Below are positions 1 through 7,669 of a DNA stretch of 10,058 bases, one piece after another. Every line of letters starts with the position of its first letter. Position 1 is the stretch's first letter. The translations under genes and the position numbers were made by a program. The notes under the pieces were generated by a model. That model saw only the letters and a program-made list of their open reading frames with translations, was not told the origin of the DNA and did no database searches. This DNA is from Bacteroides sp. (GTDB lineage Bacteria; Bacteroidota; Bacteroidia; Bacteroidales; SM23-62), in the NCBI GenBank assembly GCA_030592145.1, contig JAUVKJ010000039.1:1-10058 (forward strand), read 5' to 3'.

Positions 1-1
1 T

Positions 2-862
2 GTCAATATGCCCATGTATATTTTCGGGCTTATTGCAGGGATCATTTTCATTGCAGGGGCCATGTTTAAAATCCAGCACTGGCCTGTTGCAAACATCATG
101 ATCACCCTCAGTGGGATCGTCACCGTATTTGTATTCATACCCATCCTGGTGATCCAGGCCATTAAAGACAAGGAAAATCAGGTCCAGAATTTCACCATCT
201 TGATTTTCGTGCTTTCATTTGTGGCCATCATCTTTATGATGTATGCTCTGAAGGTAAGTAAGAATGTATTGACCTCTTTTGCGATTTCAGCTTCGGATCA
301 CATGAAAACAAGCGAGATGGTAGAATTCCGGAACGCTTCCTATCTGGAACATGCTGCAATGCTGGTACAGGAAGGGCAACTGGAACAGGCAAAGGCAATC
401 AGCGACAGAACCAACGCGCTGGATGATTATTTGCAGGTAGTCATGGGGGAAATCATACTGAAGACCCATAAAATGAACTATGATGCCGTGGATGATAAGG
501 GGAATATTGATCTGAAGAAGGTTTCCTATTCTGACGTTGTTGGTAGTACTGAAATGGTGATATTTGGTGATGAAGGCATTTCTGGCAAAGGAGAGGAATT
601 GAAAAACCGTATCGATGAACACAGGGAATTCCTGAAAGCCAATGCCGATCCTGAGCTTGCCGCCAATATTGAAGAACTACTGGATACAAGTCCCCGGGGA
701 GAATACGAAACCCCCTGGCTGGTTTATTGTTTCCGTCAGACACCCATGATGGGCGCTGTGAACATCCTGAGTAATATGCAGGCCAATCTTCGTTTTGCAG
801 AAGGTGAAGTGCTCAGGCAGATGATCCAACCGGATTCCTGGCTGCAAAAGAACCCGGACTAA
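2..862 (+). CDS. GldL/GldM-like composite inner-membrane protein, probably 5'-partial
   Basis: The frame is open to the window edge, so the true start may lie upstream; the first ATG is at base 8 (numbering below starts there, 284 aa). Three hydrophobic segments are visible at about residues 4-20, 28-50 and 62-81. The first pair is joined by FKIQHWP (20-26), the hallmark loop of GldL, the two-helix subunit of the gliding/type IX secretion motor. The third segment runs into ALKVSKNVLTSF, which resembles the end of the single GldM helix. The soluble remainder (about 85-284) ends in W-x-x-x-x-F-x-x-x-P followed by LSNMQ and a downstream AEGEV, a pattern I recall from the first periplasmic domain of GldM. 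GldM itself has about 500 residues and four periplasmic domains, so this would be only the first. The position of the GldL motor glutamate in helix 2 appears to be Val40. It is convergent with, and probably unrelated to, the sugar cluster next door. The family link is inferred from motifs; the function is unknown. Confidence 0.75.
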   Translation, partial: VNMPMYIFGLIAGIIFIAGAMFKIQHWPVANIMITLSGIVTVFVFIPILVIQAIKDKENQVQNFTILIFVLSFVAIIFMMYALKVSKNVLTSFAISASDHMKTSEMVEFRNASYLEHAAMLVQEGQLEQAKAISDRTNALDDYLQVVMGEIILKTHKMNYDAVDDKGNIDLKKVSYSDVVGSTEMVIFGDEGISGKGEELKNRIDEHREFLKANADPELAANIEELLDTSPRGEYETPWLVYCFRQTPMMGAVNILSNMQANLRFAEGEVLRQMIQPDSWLQKNPD

Positions 863-897
863 AAACGGCCCTTTCCACTCTGAGCACGCTCAGGGCC
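861..897 (-). terminator. Putative intrinsic terminator of the MFS/GT20 operon
   Basis: Read on the minus strand, GGCCCT (897-892) pairs with AGGGCC (872-867), and a CTGAGC/GCTCAG hairpin (893-880) competes or nests inside. The stem is followed by G and five T (866-861). This lies 43 bases after the transporter stop codon. The T-tract overlaps the stop codon of the converging gene. No T-tract follows the hairpin on the plus strand, so it should work mainly for the minus-strand operon. Confidence 0.5.
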
Positions 898-939
898 TAC
901 GCGAAAGTTATCAGCGCAGAGGAGTTCCTGGGGGAATAG

Positions 940-2181
940 TTACCGGTCATTACGGATCCTGAGTATTGGCACCATTGCAAGCATGAACAGGGAGACTGCC
1001 AGCAGTGCGGTTCCCGGTCCGAACCGGTCTGCCAGGAGTCCCATTCCCAGGGCAAGAAACATGGTAAAAAGGGATTTGCCCATGGATTCCACAGAGAGGG
1101 TTGTGGCCAGGATATCCGGGTCCAGGTGTTCTGTAAAGTAAGAGATGCCAACCGGCAATCTCAGGTTTTCCACCAGGTAAACCAGTACAAAAAAGACGAT
1201 TGAAAGAAGCACAAGATCAAAGGAATACAGCACTCCTGACAGGGCACCGGCTGCCAGTCCCGCCACAAGGGTGATGTTCAGCGGTTTGGCAAGTCCCCCG
1301 AACCGTCCCGCGAACGATCCCGAACGACGGGTTATTGCCGATGACAGGAGGTAAATAAGGAAATATATTAAGCCTATCAGCAGGGCGGATTTTCGCTCTT
1401 TATCAAGCTTAAGGAAGAAAGGCAGTGTGAGGGCGAGTGATTGTATCACCGGTTGCAGATAATCCTTGACGGCACGGTAATAACCGCCGTGGGAGGATAC
1501 GTTGAGGATGCCCCTCAGGATACCCGGATGGCGGATGGAATGCCAGAAATTCAGCAGGGTCTCTCTTGTGGTTTTCCTTAGGTCAAGGGATTTCAATGAT
1601 TCTGCCTTCCCGTCAAGCCAGGCCGGGTAGCTTATGATCAACAGCAATCCCAGCAGGTAGGGCAGGGTCGAGTACAGAAAAACATTCAGGTACTCGCCGG
1701 AATAAAAAACGAGTCCCCCGGCAAGCAGGGCAGACACTGCCGAGCCTGCCTGAGACCAGGACCGTGTATGTCCGTAATAATGTACCTTCTGCTCCGACCA
1801 GCCCTGTTTTTGCAGATAATCAAAGATCATGGCCTTATGGGTACCGGTACGGAATGCTTCGCCCAGGCCGAAAACAATGGTTGCGGCATACAGGACCAGC
1901 ATTGACCGGGATGTGGAATACAACAGGAAGGATGCAATATAAAGGCTGAACGAGCTGATCATGGTCCTGCGTCTGCCCAGCACATCGGCTGCAAGGCCGG
2001 CCGGAATTTCAAAAATATTGCGGGTCAGTTCCCGTACCGTATACAGGATGCCGATCTGGAAATATGTAATGTCTTTTTCGAGGAAGAAAAGGATCAGGAA
2101 GGGTTCGAAAAAGCGCAGGTTCTTCAGGAACCCGTAGGCACAGAATTTATAATACTGGAGATCTTTATTGAAGCCGGACAT
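940..2181 (-). CDS. Major facilitator superfamily (MFS) transporter
   Basis: A 413-aa polytopic protein with about 11-12 hydrophobic segments spread over its whole length, the usual size for a 12-helix MFS carrier in the cytoplasmic membrane. The MFS motif A is clear at residues 62-72 (GLAADVLGRRR) in the loop after helix 2, and a related GLLADRFG occurs at 381-388. A charged central stretch (about 190-218) fits the cytoplasmic loop between the two six-helix halves. RTGTHKAMIFDYL at 111-123 follows the fourth helix region. The start codon lies only 3 bases after the stop codon of the GT20-HAD gene, so the two are almost certainly co-transcribed and may be translationally coupled; there is no strong ribosome-binding site. 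The context suggests it exports or imports a sugar, disaccharide or glycoside made or used by the neighbouring enzymes. That is inference only: nothing in the sequence fixes the substrate or the direction of transport. Confidence 0.9.
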   Translation of the reverse strand: MSGFNKDLQYYKFCAYGFLKNLRFFEPFLILFFLEKDITYFQIGILYTVRELTRNIFEIPAGLAADVLGRRRTMISSFSLYIASFLLYSTSRSMLVLYAATIVFGLGEAFRTGTHKAMIFDYLQKQGWSEQKVHYYGHTRSWSQAGSAVSALLAGGLVFYSGEYLNVFLYSTLPYLLGLLLIISYPAWLDGKAESLKSLDLRKTTRETLLNFWHSIRHPGILRGILNVSSHGGYYRAVKDYLQPVIQSLALTLPFFLKLDKERKSALLIGLIYFLIYLLSSAITRRSGSFAGRFGGLAKPLNITLVAGLAAGALSGVLYSFDLVLLSIVFFVLVYLVENLRLPVGISYFTEHLDPDILATTLSVESMGKSLFTMFLALGMGLLADRFGPGTALLAVSLFMLAMVPILRIRNDR

Positions 2182-2184
2182 ATC

Positions 2185-4413
2185 TCACGCCTGAACGTTG
2201 ATCAGGTTTTCCAGTTCCCTCAGGATTTCCCTGACATCGGGTACGCCTTCGACATAGTAACCGGCTTTGGTCGTTTTTGTACCCACCTTTATGGTATAGG
2301 CCTTCTCCGGGAGGGCATCGAAGGTATATTCGTCGGTCCAGTCGTCACCTATGGCAAGGATAAAGTCATAATCGGTATCGCCGATCTTGATGGCGGCAGC
2401 CCTGCCCTTGTTAATCCCGGAGTTCTTGATCTCGATCACCTTGTCACCGTCCATGATCTCAAGATTGAGGTTGGCGACCAGGCCCTTCAGCTCATCCTTG
2501 AGCTCCCAGGAACGCTGGTTTCCAAGGTCGGGATCCGCATTACGGTAATGCCATACAAGCGAATAGTTCTTGGTTTCGATGAAGGACCGTGGTGTGCGGT
2601 CAACATAAAACTCCAGGATGGGCCGGATGATCTCCATCCAGTCCCTGTCGATCAGTTCGATCATGTCCCACTTAGAGCCCGGTTCCCTGAACCAGACCCC
2701 GTGTTCGGCGACAATATCCAGGTTCCATTCAGCGGCGGGGAACCAGCGTCCCAGTGTTTCCTTGTCCCGTCCCGAAATGATCACCAGTTTGTTCTCCTGG
2801 ATTTCTGATAGTTTTCTCAGTGTTTCGTAAAGTTTTTTGTCCGGATTTACTTTCTGGGGATCTTTATCGAAACCCATCAGGGTTCCGTCGTAATCGAGGA
2901 AGAGTATCCGTTTGCCGGCGTCCATGTAGCTTTTGCCGAGGTCCTGCATCATTCCTCCTGTGAACTTGCGTGCCAGCTTTATCTCCTGGATCTTTTTCAC
3001 TTCCTTGAGGCTGAGGAAAAAATCATTGGCCCATCGTTCTACGTTATAATTCCTGAGGCGTTCGCAGAGGACCCTGTTTTGTTTGATCTGGACTTCTTCA
3101 GGGATTTCCATGGCATAATGGATGGATTCGCTGATTTCCAGGAGGTTGTTCGGGTTCACGGTGAGGGCCTCGGATAGTTCTTTGGATGCACCGGCCATTT
3201 CAGAGATGATAAGCACCCCGGTCCGGCCTTCCCGTGTGGCCAGGTATTCCTTGGCGATCAGGTTCATTCCGTCACGGATGGGCGTGATCAGTGCAATGTC
3301 TGACTGGCAGTAAAGTTCCATCCTTTCCTGGAAATCCAGCTGCCGGTAAAAATACCAGACCGGCATCCAGGTAAGTGATCCAAAAGTGGAATTGATCCTG
3401 CCGACCAGTTCATCCAGGTCCTTTTTCAGGCTTTTGTATTGCTCCATTGATTCCCTCGACGGCATTACAAAGAAAAGCAGGCTTACCTTCTCGTGGAATT
3501 CGGGATAAGATTCGAGGAAATACTCGAAAGCCTTGAGCCTCACTGTGATCCCTTTAGTATAATCAAGACGGTCGATTGAAAGTATGATTTTTTTGTCCTC
3601 CCCGCTGAGTTGCTGGTCGATGAGATCACGGGTCAGGCCCACCGCCTTTCCCTCTTTACATATCTTTTTCCCGCCTTCAGAGAACTTGCTGTAGTCAATT
3701 CCCAGGGGGAAGAAATCCACTTTCACGATCCGTTCTTCCAGGTGGATGCGGTTAAACACGGAATCGTATCCAAGCAGGCGCCGGACACAACTCATGAAGT
3801 GCCGCTCATAATCATAGGTATGGAATCCTACCAGGTCCGCCCCCAGGAGTCCCTCAAGAATCTCCCGGCGCCATGGAAGCAAGCGGAAGATCTCATAGGA
3901 AGGAAAGGGAATGTGCATAAAGAAGCCAATGGATACAGCCGGAAACTTCTCCCTGATCATGCTGGGCAGCATCATCAGGTGATAATCATGGATCCAGACC
4001 CTGTCGCCCGCCTCCAGATGGGGAAACACTTCGGCCGCATAGGCCCGGTTAACCTTCTCATACGCTTTCCATAATTCTTCTCTGTAAATGGCATTCTGGG
4101 TAAAATAGTGAAACAGGGGCCAGATAGTACGGTTGCTGAACCCGTCAAGGAAGCGTTCATGTTCTTTTTTCCCCAGGTAGACAGGGTGGCAGTTTTTTTC
4201 TTCGTATGCTTTCGACAATTTTTGCCTTTCCACACGGGAGGTATCCCCCCTGTTCGATCCGGGCCGGCCGAACCACACAGCTTTCTGAGCTTTATGAAAG
4301 TTTTCCAGTCCACTGGTACGGGCATGCGATTTGGGTGTCAGGAGATATGATTTATCCCCGGCATGTTCCAGGATTATGGGCAGTTCATAAGAAATGATAA
4401 CCAACTTGCTCAT
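2185..4413 (-). CDS. Fused GT20 synthase / HAD phosphatase, trehalose-6-phosphate synthase/phosphatase type
   Basis: A 742-aa fusion of an OtsA-like GT20 domain (about 1-475) and an OtsB-like HAD phosphatase (about 500-738). The family reaction is UDP-glucose plus glucose 6-phosphate to trehalose 6-phosphate, then dephosphorylation to trehalose in the cytosol. Catalytic and donor residues of GT20 are present: HDYHL (142-146), HIPFP (167-171), R282 and K287 in RLDYTKG, R320, and D381 to E389 in DGMNLIAKE. The phosphatase has LDYDGT (506-511, nucleophile D507), SGRD (547-550), K669 in NKGRA and GDDWTDE (689-695), so it looks intact. The N-terminus is unusual. The canonical SNRLP reads SYELP (8-12), the glycine-rich GGL is SGL (34-36), the second Trp of W-x-G-W is Arg50, and the tyrosine nine residues before W98 is Leu89. 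These positions contact glucose 6-phosphate or UDP in E. coli OtsA, so the acceptor could differ from glucose 6-phosphate. An AGGAG ribosome-binding site supports the start. It is the first gene of the minus-strand operon. Confidence 0.93.
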   Translation of the reverse strand: MSKLVIISYELPIILEHAGDKSYLLTPKSHARTSGLENFHKAQKAVWFGRPGSNRGDTSRVERQKLSKAYEEKNCHPVYLGKKEHERFLDGFSNRTIWPLFHYFTQNAIYREELWKAYEKVNRAYAAEVFPHLEAGDRVWIHDYHLMMLPSMIREKFPAVSIGFFMHIPFPSYEIFRLLPWRREILEGLLGADLVGFHTYDYERHFMSCVRRLLGYDSVFNRIHLEERIVKVDFFPLGIDYSKFSEGGKKICKEGKAVGLTRDLIDQQLSGEDKKIILSIDRLDYTKGITVRLKAFEYFLESYPEFHEKVSLLFFVMPSRESMEQYKSLKKDLDELVGRINSTFGSLTWMPVWYFYRQLDFQERMELYCQSDIALITPIRDGMNLIAKEYLATREGRTGVLIISEMAGASKELSEALTVNPNNLLEISESIHYAMEIPEEVQIKQNRVLCERLRNYNVERWANDFFLSLKEVKKIQEIKLARKFTGGMMQDLGKSYMDAGKRILFLDYDGTLMGFDKDPQKVNPDKKLYETLRKLSEIQENKLVIISGRDKETLGRWFPAAEWNLDIVAEHGVWFREPGSKWDMIELIDRDWMEIIRPILEFYVDRTPRSFIETKNYSLVWHYRNADPDLGNQRSWELKDELKGLVANLNLEIMDGDKVIEIKNSGINKGRAAAIKIGDTDYDFILAIGDDWTDEYTFDALPEKAYTIKVGTKTTKAGYYVEGVPDVREILRELENLINVQA

Positions 4414-4414
4414 A

Positions 4415-4423
4415 CCTTCTCCT
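4415..4423 (-). promoter_or_regulatory. Shine-Dalgarno site of the GT20-HAD gene
   Basis: On the minus strand AGGAGAAGG precedes the ATG, with the AGGAG core ending 5 bases before it. It fixes the start at 4413 and is stronger than the leaders of the other genes here, which have little Shine-Dalgarno character. Confidence 0.6.
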
Positions 4424-4449
4424 GTATTTATTATTTCCTATTTTTGAAG

Positions 4450-4460
4450 TATTGTCAATA
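4450..4460. promoter_or_regulatory. Possible operator: palindrome TATTGTCAATA
   Basis: A perfect 5-1-5 inverted repeat in the 84-base spacer between the two divergent operons. It overlaps the -7 element proposed for the minus-strand operon, where a bound regulator could block both directions. It is short and AT-rich, so chance is possible, and no regulator gene is in the window. Confidence 0.25.
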
Positions 4461-4486
4461 TAAGCCCTTTCGTCCGATAATCAAAA
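4456..4486 (-). promoter_or_regulatory. Candidate Bacteroidota-type promoter for the GT20-HAD/MFS operon
   Basis: On the minus strand TTTTG (4486-4482) is followed, after exactly 19 bases, by TATATTG (4462-4456), close to the TTTG / TAnnTTTG elements of the Bacteroidota housekeeping sigma factor. The -7 element is imperfect. The predicted start of transcription would leave a leader of about 35-40 bases before the ATG. I found no equally good match on the plus strand for the GH65 operon: TTTTTG at 4441-4446 has no TAnnTTTG at the right distance. Confidence 0.4.
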
Positions 4487-4497
4487 TTAAAGCAACC

Positions 4498-7400
4498 ATG
4501 GCCAAGCATCCTTTTTCTGCCGTAATCTTTGACCTCGACGGAGTGATCACCCGGACCGCTCTCGTACATTCCACCGCATGGAAGGAAATGTTCGATACCT
4601 TCCTGAGGTCCCGGGCAGAAAAATATGGGGAGACTTTCAGGGAGTTTACCCATAACGATGATTACCTGCCCTATGTAGACGGAAAACCCCGGTACAAGGG
4701 AGTTGCCTCCTTCCTTGAGTCGAGGGGGATAGATATTCCTTTAGGGGATCCTTCCGATTTGCCGGATTTGGAGACGGTTTGTGGACTTGGAAACCGGAAA
4801 AACCTGGTATTCAACCAGATCCTGGAAAGAGACGGGGTAAAGGTTTACGATTCAACGGTGGAACTGATCCATGAGCTCAAACGGGAAGGCATACGGATCG
4901 GGGTGGCTTCTTCAAGCAAAAACTGTGTACCTGTGCTTGAAGCTGCGGGACTCCTGGACCTGTTCGAAACCCGGGTGGACGGGGTGGTTTCAGCCGAAAT
5001 CGGATTGCAGGGCAAACCCGAACCCGATATATTCACCACCGCATGCGACAACATCGGAGTGGATTATGATCTCTCGGTGGTCGTGGAAGATGCGGTGAGC
5101 GGTGTGCAGGCAGGAAGAAAGGGGAATTTCGGACTGGTCCTTGGAATTGCCCGTGAAGAGAATAAAAGGGAACTGCTGATCAACGGTGCTGATATCGTCG
5201 TGGAAGACATAGCGGAACTGGGTGGCATAGAGGGTATTGACCGATGGTTTGAAACTGGACTCGACGAGGATTGCTGGTCCATTGTTTACCATGACTATGA
5301 CCCCCTGAAAGAGAAGTCAAGGGAAGCCCTGCTGGCCGTCGGGAACGGGTATTTCGGTACACGTGGCGCCATGGAAGAATGCGATGCGGGCGAACATAAC
5401 TACCCCGGCACCTACATGGCAGGAATGTTTAACCGCAGAATCTCCAAAGTGGGGAACCGTGACATTGAGAACGAGGATTTCGTCAACTGTCCTAACTGGT
5501 TGCCCCTCACCTTCCGGATCGGGGAGGGGGAGTGGATGGATCCCAACCGGATCAAGGTGCTTGATATACACCGGAGAAGGTCTTTCCGGGATGGACTCCT
5601 TTCAAGGGAAATGCTCGTTGAGGATGCATCCGGAAACCGGACCCGGATCAGTTCCCGGAGGGTCGCAAGCATGGAAGACATGCATTACGCAGCCATCAGT
5701 TATACCCTTGAGCCAAAGAATTATTCCGGAAAGATAAGTATCCGTTCCGTACTCGACGGCGATTTAATCAACGACGGCGTGGAGCGGTACCGCCAGCTTG
5801 ACCAGCATCACCTTGAACCCATGGACCAGGGAGGTGACAGGCAATCCCAGTACCTCCTGGTCAAAACCAGTCAGTCAGACATCGAGATCGGAATGGCTGC
5901 CAGGCTCCGTGTATTCCTCGACCGCACAGAACAGGAAGCCGGTTTCCTGCACATAACCACGGAGGGGAAAGTGGAAACCGAGACAGAGATGGATGTAAAA
6001 ATGGGACAAAGCCTGACCCTGGAAAAGCTTGTGAACATATACACATCCAGGGAAACCGGTCCGGGACTCTGCCTTCAGACCGCGCGTGAACGCCTTTCCG
6101 GGATGGACAGCTTTCAGAAGGTTCACCTCAGGAGCGCGGGGAAATGGGAAGAGATCTGGAAGGAGGCGGATATCCGGGTGACGGGAGACAGGTTCGCCCA
6201 GAAGCTGCTCCGCATGCATACTTATCACCTTCTGGTGACGGCTTCCCCGCATAACGCAAACCTGGATGCCGGGATCCCGGCCCGGGGTTTGCACGGTGAG
6301 GCTTACAGGGGACATATCTTCTGGGATGAACTGTACATCCTGAACTTATTCAGCCTGCATTTTCCTGACATCGTGAAATCCGTTCTGATGTATCGCTACA
6401 GGCGTATCGGGGAAGCCCGGAAATATGCGAAACAACACGGATTATCGGGAGCTATGTACCCCTGGCAGAGCGGTAGTGACGGACGTGAGGAGACACAGGT
6501 CGTTCACCTGAATCCCGTGTCAGGGGAATGGGGAGATGATTACAGTTCCCTGCAGCGGCATGTCTCCCTTGCAATTGCTTATAATATCTGGTACTACTAC
6601 TGGATAACCCTCGATGAGGAATTTCTTATAAGGGAAGGAGGGGAAATGCTGTTTGAGATCTGCAGGTTCTGGGCCGGCAAATGTGAAGCGGATGAAAAGA
6701 GCGGAAGGTTTTCCATTCGAAAGGTAATGGGACCCGATGAGTTCCATGAACACCTGCCGGGATCAGAAGAAGGGGGAGTGAAAGACAATGCCTATACAAA
6801 CCTTATGGTGGCCTGGCTCTTTGGCAAGGCTACGGGCTTCCTTAAAACCGTTCCTGAAGAGAAGATTCGGGGACTGAAACAAAAGATCGGTCTGGGAGAG
6901 GAGGAGATCGCATCATGGGAAAAAATAAAGGATAACCTGGCGATTCATATGAACAGTGACGGGATCATTGCACAGTTCGATGGTTATTTTAAACTGAAGG
7001 AACTGGACTGGGATGCCTACAGGAAGAAATATACCAACATTTACAGGATGGACCGGATCCTGAAGGCGGAGGGGAAATCTCCCGACGACTACAAGGTGGC
7101 CAAGCAGGCCGATACCCTGATGACCTGGTTCAATTTTGATGAGTCAGAGATCGCGGATATACTGGAAGGAATGGGATACACCGTGGGAAAGAATATGCTG
7201 AGAGACAATTTTGATTATTACATTCAGCGGACCTCGCATGGATCGACCCTCAGCAGGATCGTACATGCATACCTGGCCAATGAGCTTGGACGCAAGGACC
7301 TGGGCTGGAAATTTTTCATGGAAGCGCTATCGAGTGACTATGCTGATATCCAGGGAGGTACAACTGGTGAGGGAATTCATGCCGGGGTTATGGGGTCGAC

Positions 7401-7656
7401 GATCCTGTTCGTAATGCAGTCCATTGCCGGTATCAATTTCAGGGAAAAAACCTTATCGCTGGATCCGCGCTTTCCCAAAGGATGGAAAAAACTGGAATTC
7501 AATTTTGCATTTCGGAAAAATTATTACATTTTTGAAATCTCTTCTGACAGGATCTCAATTGAGTTGAATGCTGCTAAAAACCAGCCGGTTGAAATCGAAA
7601 TAGTTGGGAAAAAATACGGGCTTAATCCCGGAGAGAGATTTGAAGTAGGAATTTAG
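4498..7656 (+). CDS. Beta-phosphoglucomutase (HAD) / GH65 glycoside phosphorylase fusion
   Basis: A 1052-aa, two-domain protein. Residues about 4-245 are a HAD domain of the beta-phosphoglucomutase type: DLDGV (12-16, nucleophile D12, acid/base D14), SSSK (138-141), GKPEPD (172-177) and ED (197-198), with a cap domain between. Residues about 255-1052 are a GH65 phosphorylase opening with WSIVY (260-264). It has HIFWDE (606-611), GPDEFHEH (745-752, presumed general acid E748), KQAD (869-872) and the phosphate-binding loop TSHGSTLS (912-919). GH65 enzymes split alpha-glucosides such as trehalose, kojibiose, nigerose or maltose with phosphate, giving beta-glucose 1-phosphate, which the fused mutase would convert to glucose 6-phosphate; the release step and the next step are thus in one chain. 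The exact disaccharide cannot be read from the sequence. The overall pattern resembles the Mycobacterium tuberculosis Rv3400/Rv3401 pair, which are separate genes. There is no signal peptide, so it is cytosolic. An earlier in-frame ATG at 4363 lies inside the divergent gene; the start at 4498 gives the HAD domain its normal N-terminus. Confidence 0.93.
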   Translation: MAKHPFSAVIFDLDGVITRTALVHSTAWKEMFDTFLRSRAEKYGETFREFTHNDDYLPYVDGKPRYKGVASFLESRGIDIPLGDPSDLPDLETVCGLGNRKNLVFNQILERDGVKVYDSTVELIHELKREGIRIGVASSSKNCVPVLEAAGLLDLFETRVDGVVSAEIGLQGKPEPDIFTTACDNIGVDYDLSVVVEDAVSGVQAGRKGNFGLVLGIAREENKRELLINGADIVVEDIAELGGIEGIDRWFETGLDEDCWSIVYHDYDPLKEKSREALLAVGNGYFGTRGAMEECDAGEHNYPGTYMAGMFNRRISKVGNRDIENEDFVNCPNWLPLTFRIGEGEWMDPNRIKVLDIHRRRSFRDGLLSREMLVEDASGNRTRISSRRVASMEDMHYAAISYTLEPKNYSGKISIRSVLDGDLINDGVERYRQLDQHHLEPMDQGGDRQSQYLLVKTSQSDIEIGMAARLRVFLDRTEQEAGFLHITTEGKVETETEMDVKMGQSLTLEKLVNIYTSRETGPGLCLQTARERLSGMDSFQKVHLRSAGKWEEIWKEADIRVTGDRFAQKLLRMHTYHLLVTASPHNANLDAGIPARGLHGEAYRGHIFWDELYILNLFSLHFPDIVKSVLMYRYRRIGEARKYAKQHGLSGAMYPWQSGSDGREETQVVHLNPVSGEWGDDYSSLQRHVSLAIAYNIWYYYWITLDEEFLIREGGEMLFEICRFWAGKCEADEKSGRFSIRKVMGPDEFHEHLPGSEEGGVKDNAYTNLMVAWLFGKATGFLKTVPEEKIRGLKQKIGLGEEEIASWEKIKDNLAIHMNSDGIIAQFDGYFKLKELDWDAYRKKYTNIYRMDRILKAEGKSPDDYKVAKQADTLMTWFNFDESEIADILEGMGYTVGKNMLRDNFDYYIQRTSHGSTLSRIVHAYLANELGRKDLGWKFFMEALSSDYADIQGGTTGEGIHAGVMGSTILFVMQSIAGINFREKTLSLDPRFPKGWKKLEFNFAFRKNYYIFEISSDRISIELNAAKNQPVEIEIVGKKYGLNPGERFEVGI

Positions 7657-7669
7657 ATTTAACCGAAAA

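Noticed and set aside
3610..4074. Plus-strand open frame of 154 codons inside the GT20 gene
   Set aside because: It is antisense to a conserved enzyme region and its translation shows no domain or pattern.
4441..4472. Plus-strand consensus promoter for the GH65 operon
   Set aside because: TTTTTG at 4441-4446 is present, but no TAnnTTTG lies 19-21 bases downstream; the sequence there is CCTTTCG.
4363..4497. N-terminal extension of the HAD-GH65 protein from an earlier in-frame ATG
   Set aside because: It would overlap the start of the divergent GT20 gene and cross the spacer; the encoded 45 residues are unlike the family, and the HAD domain begins normally just after the ATG at 4498.
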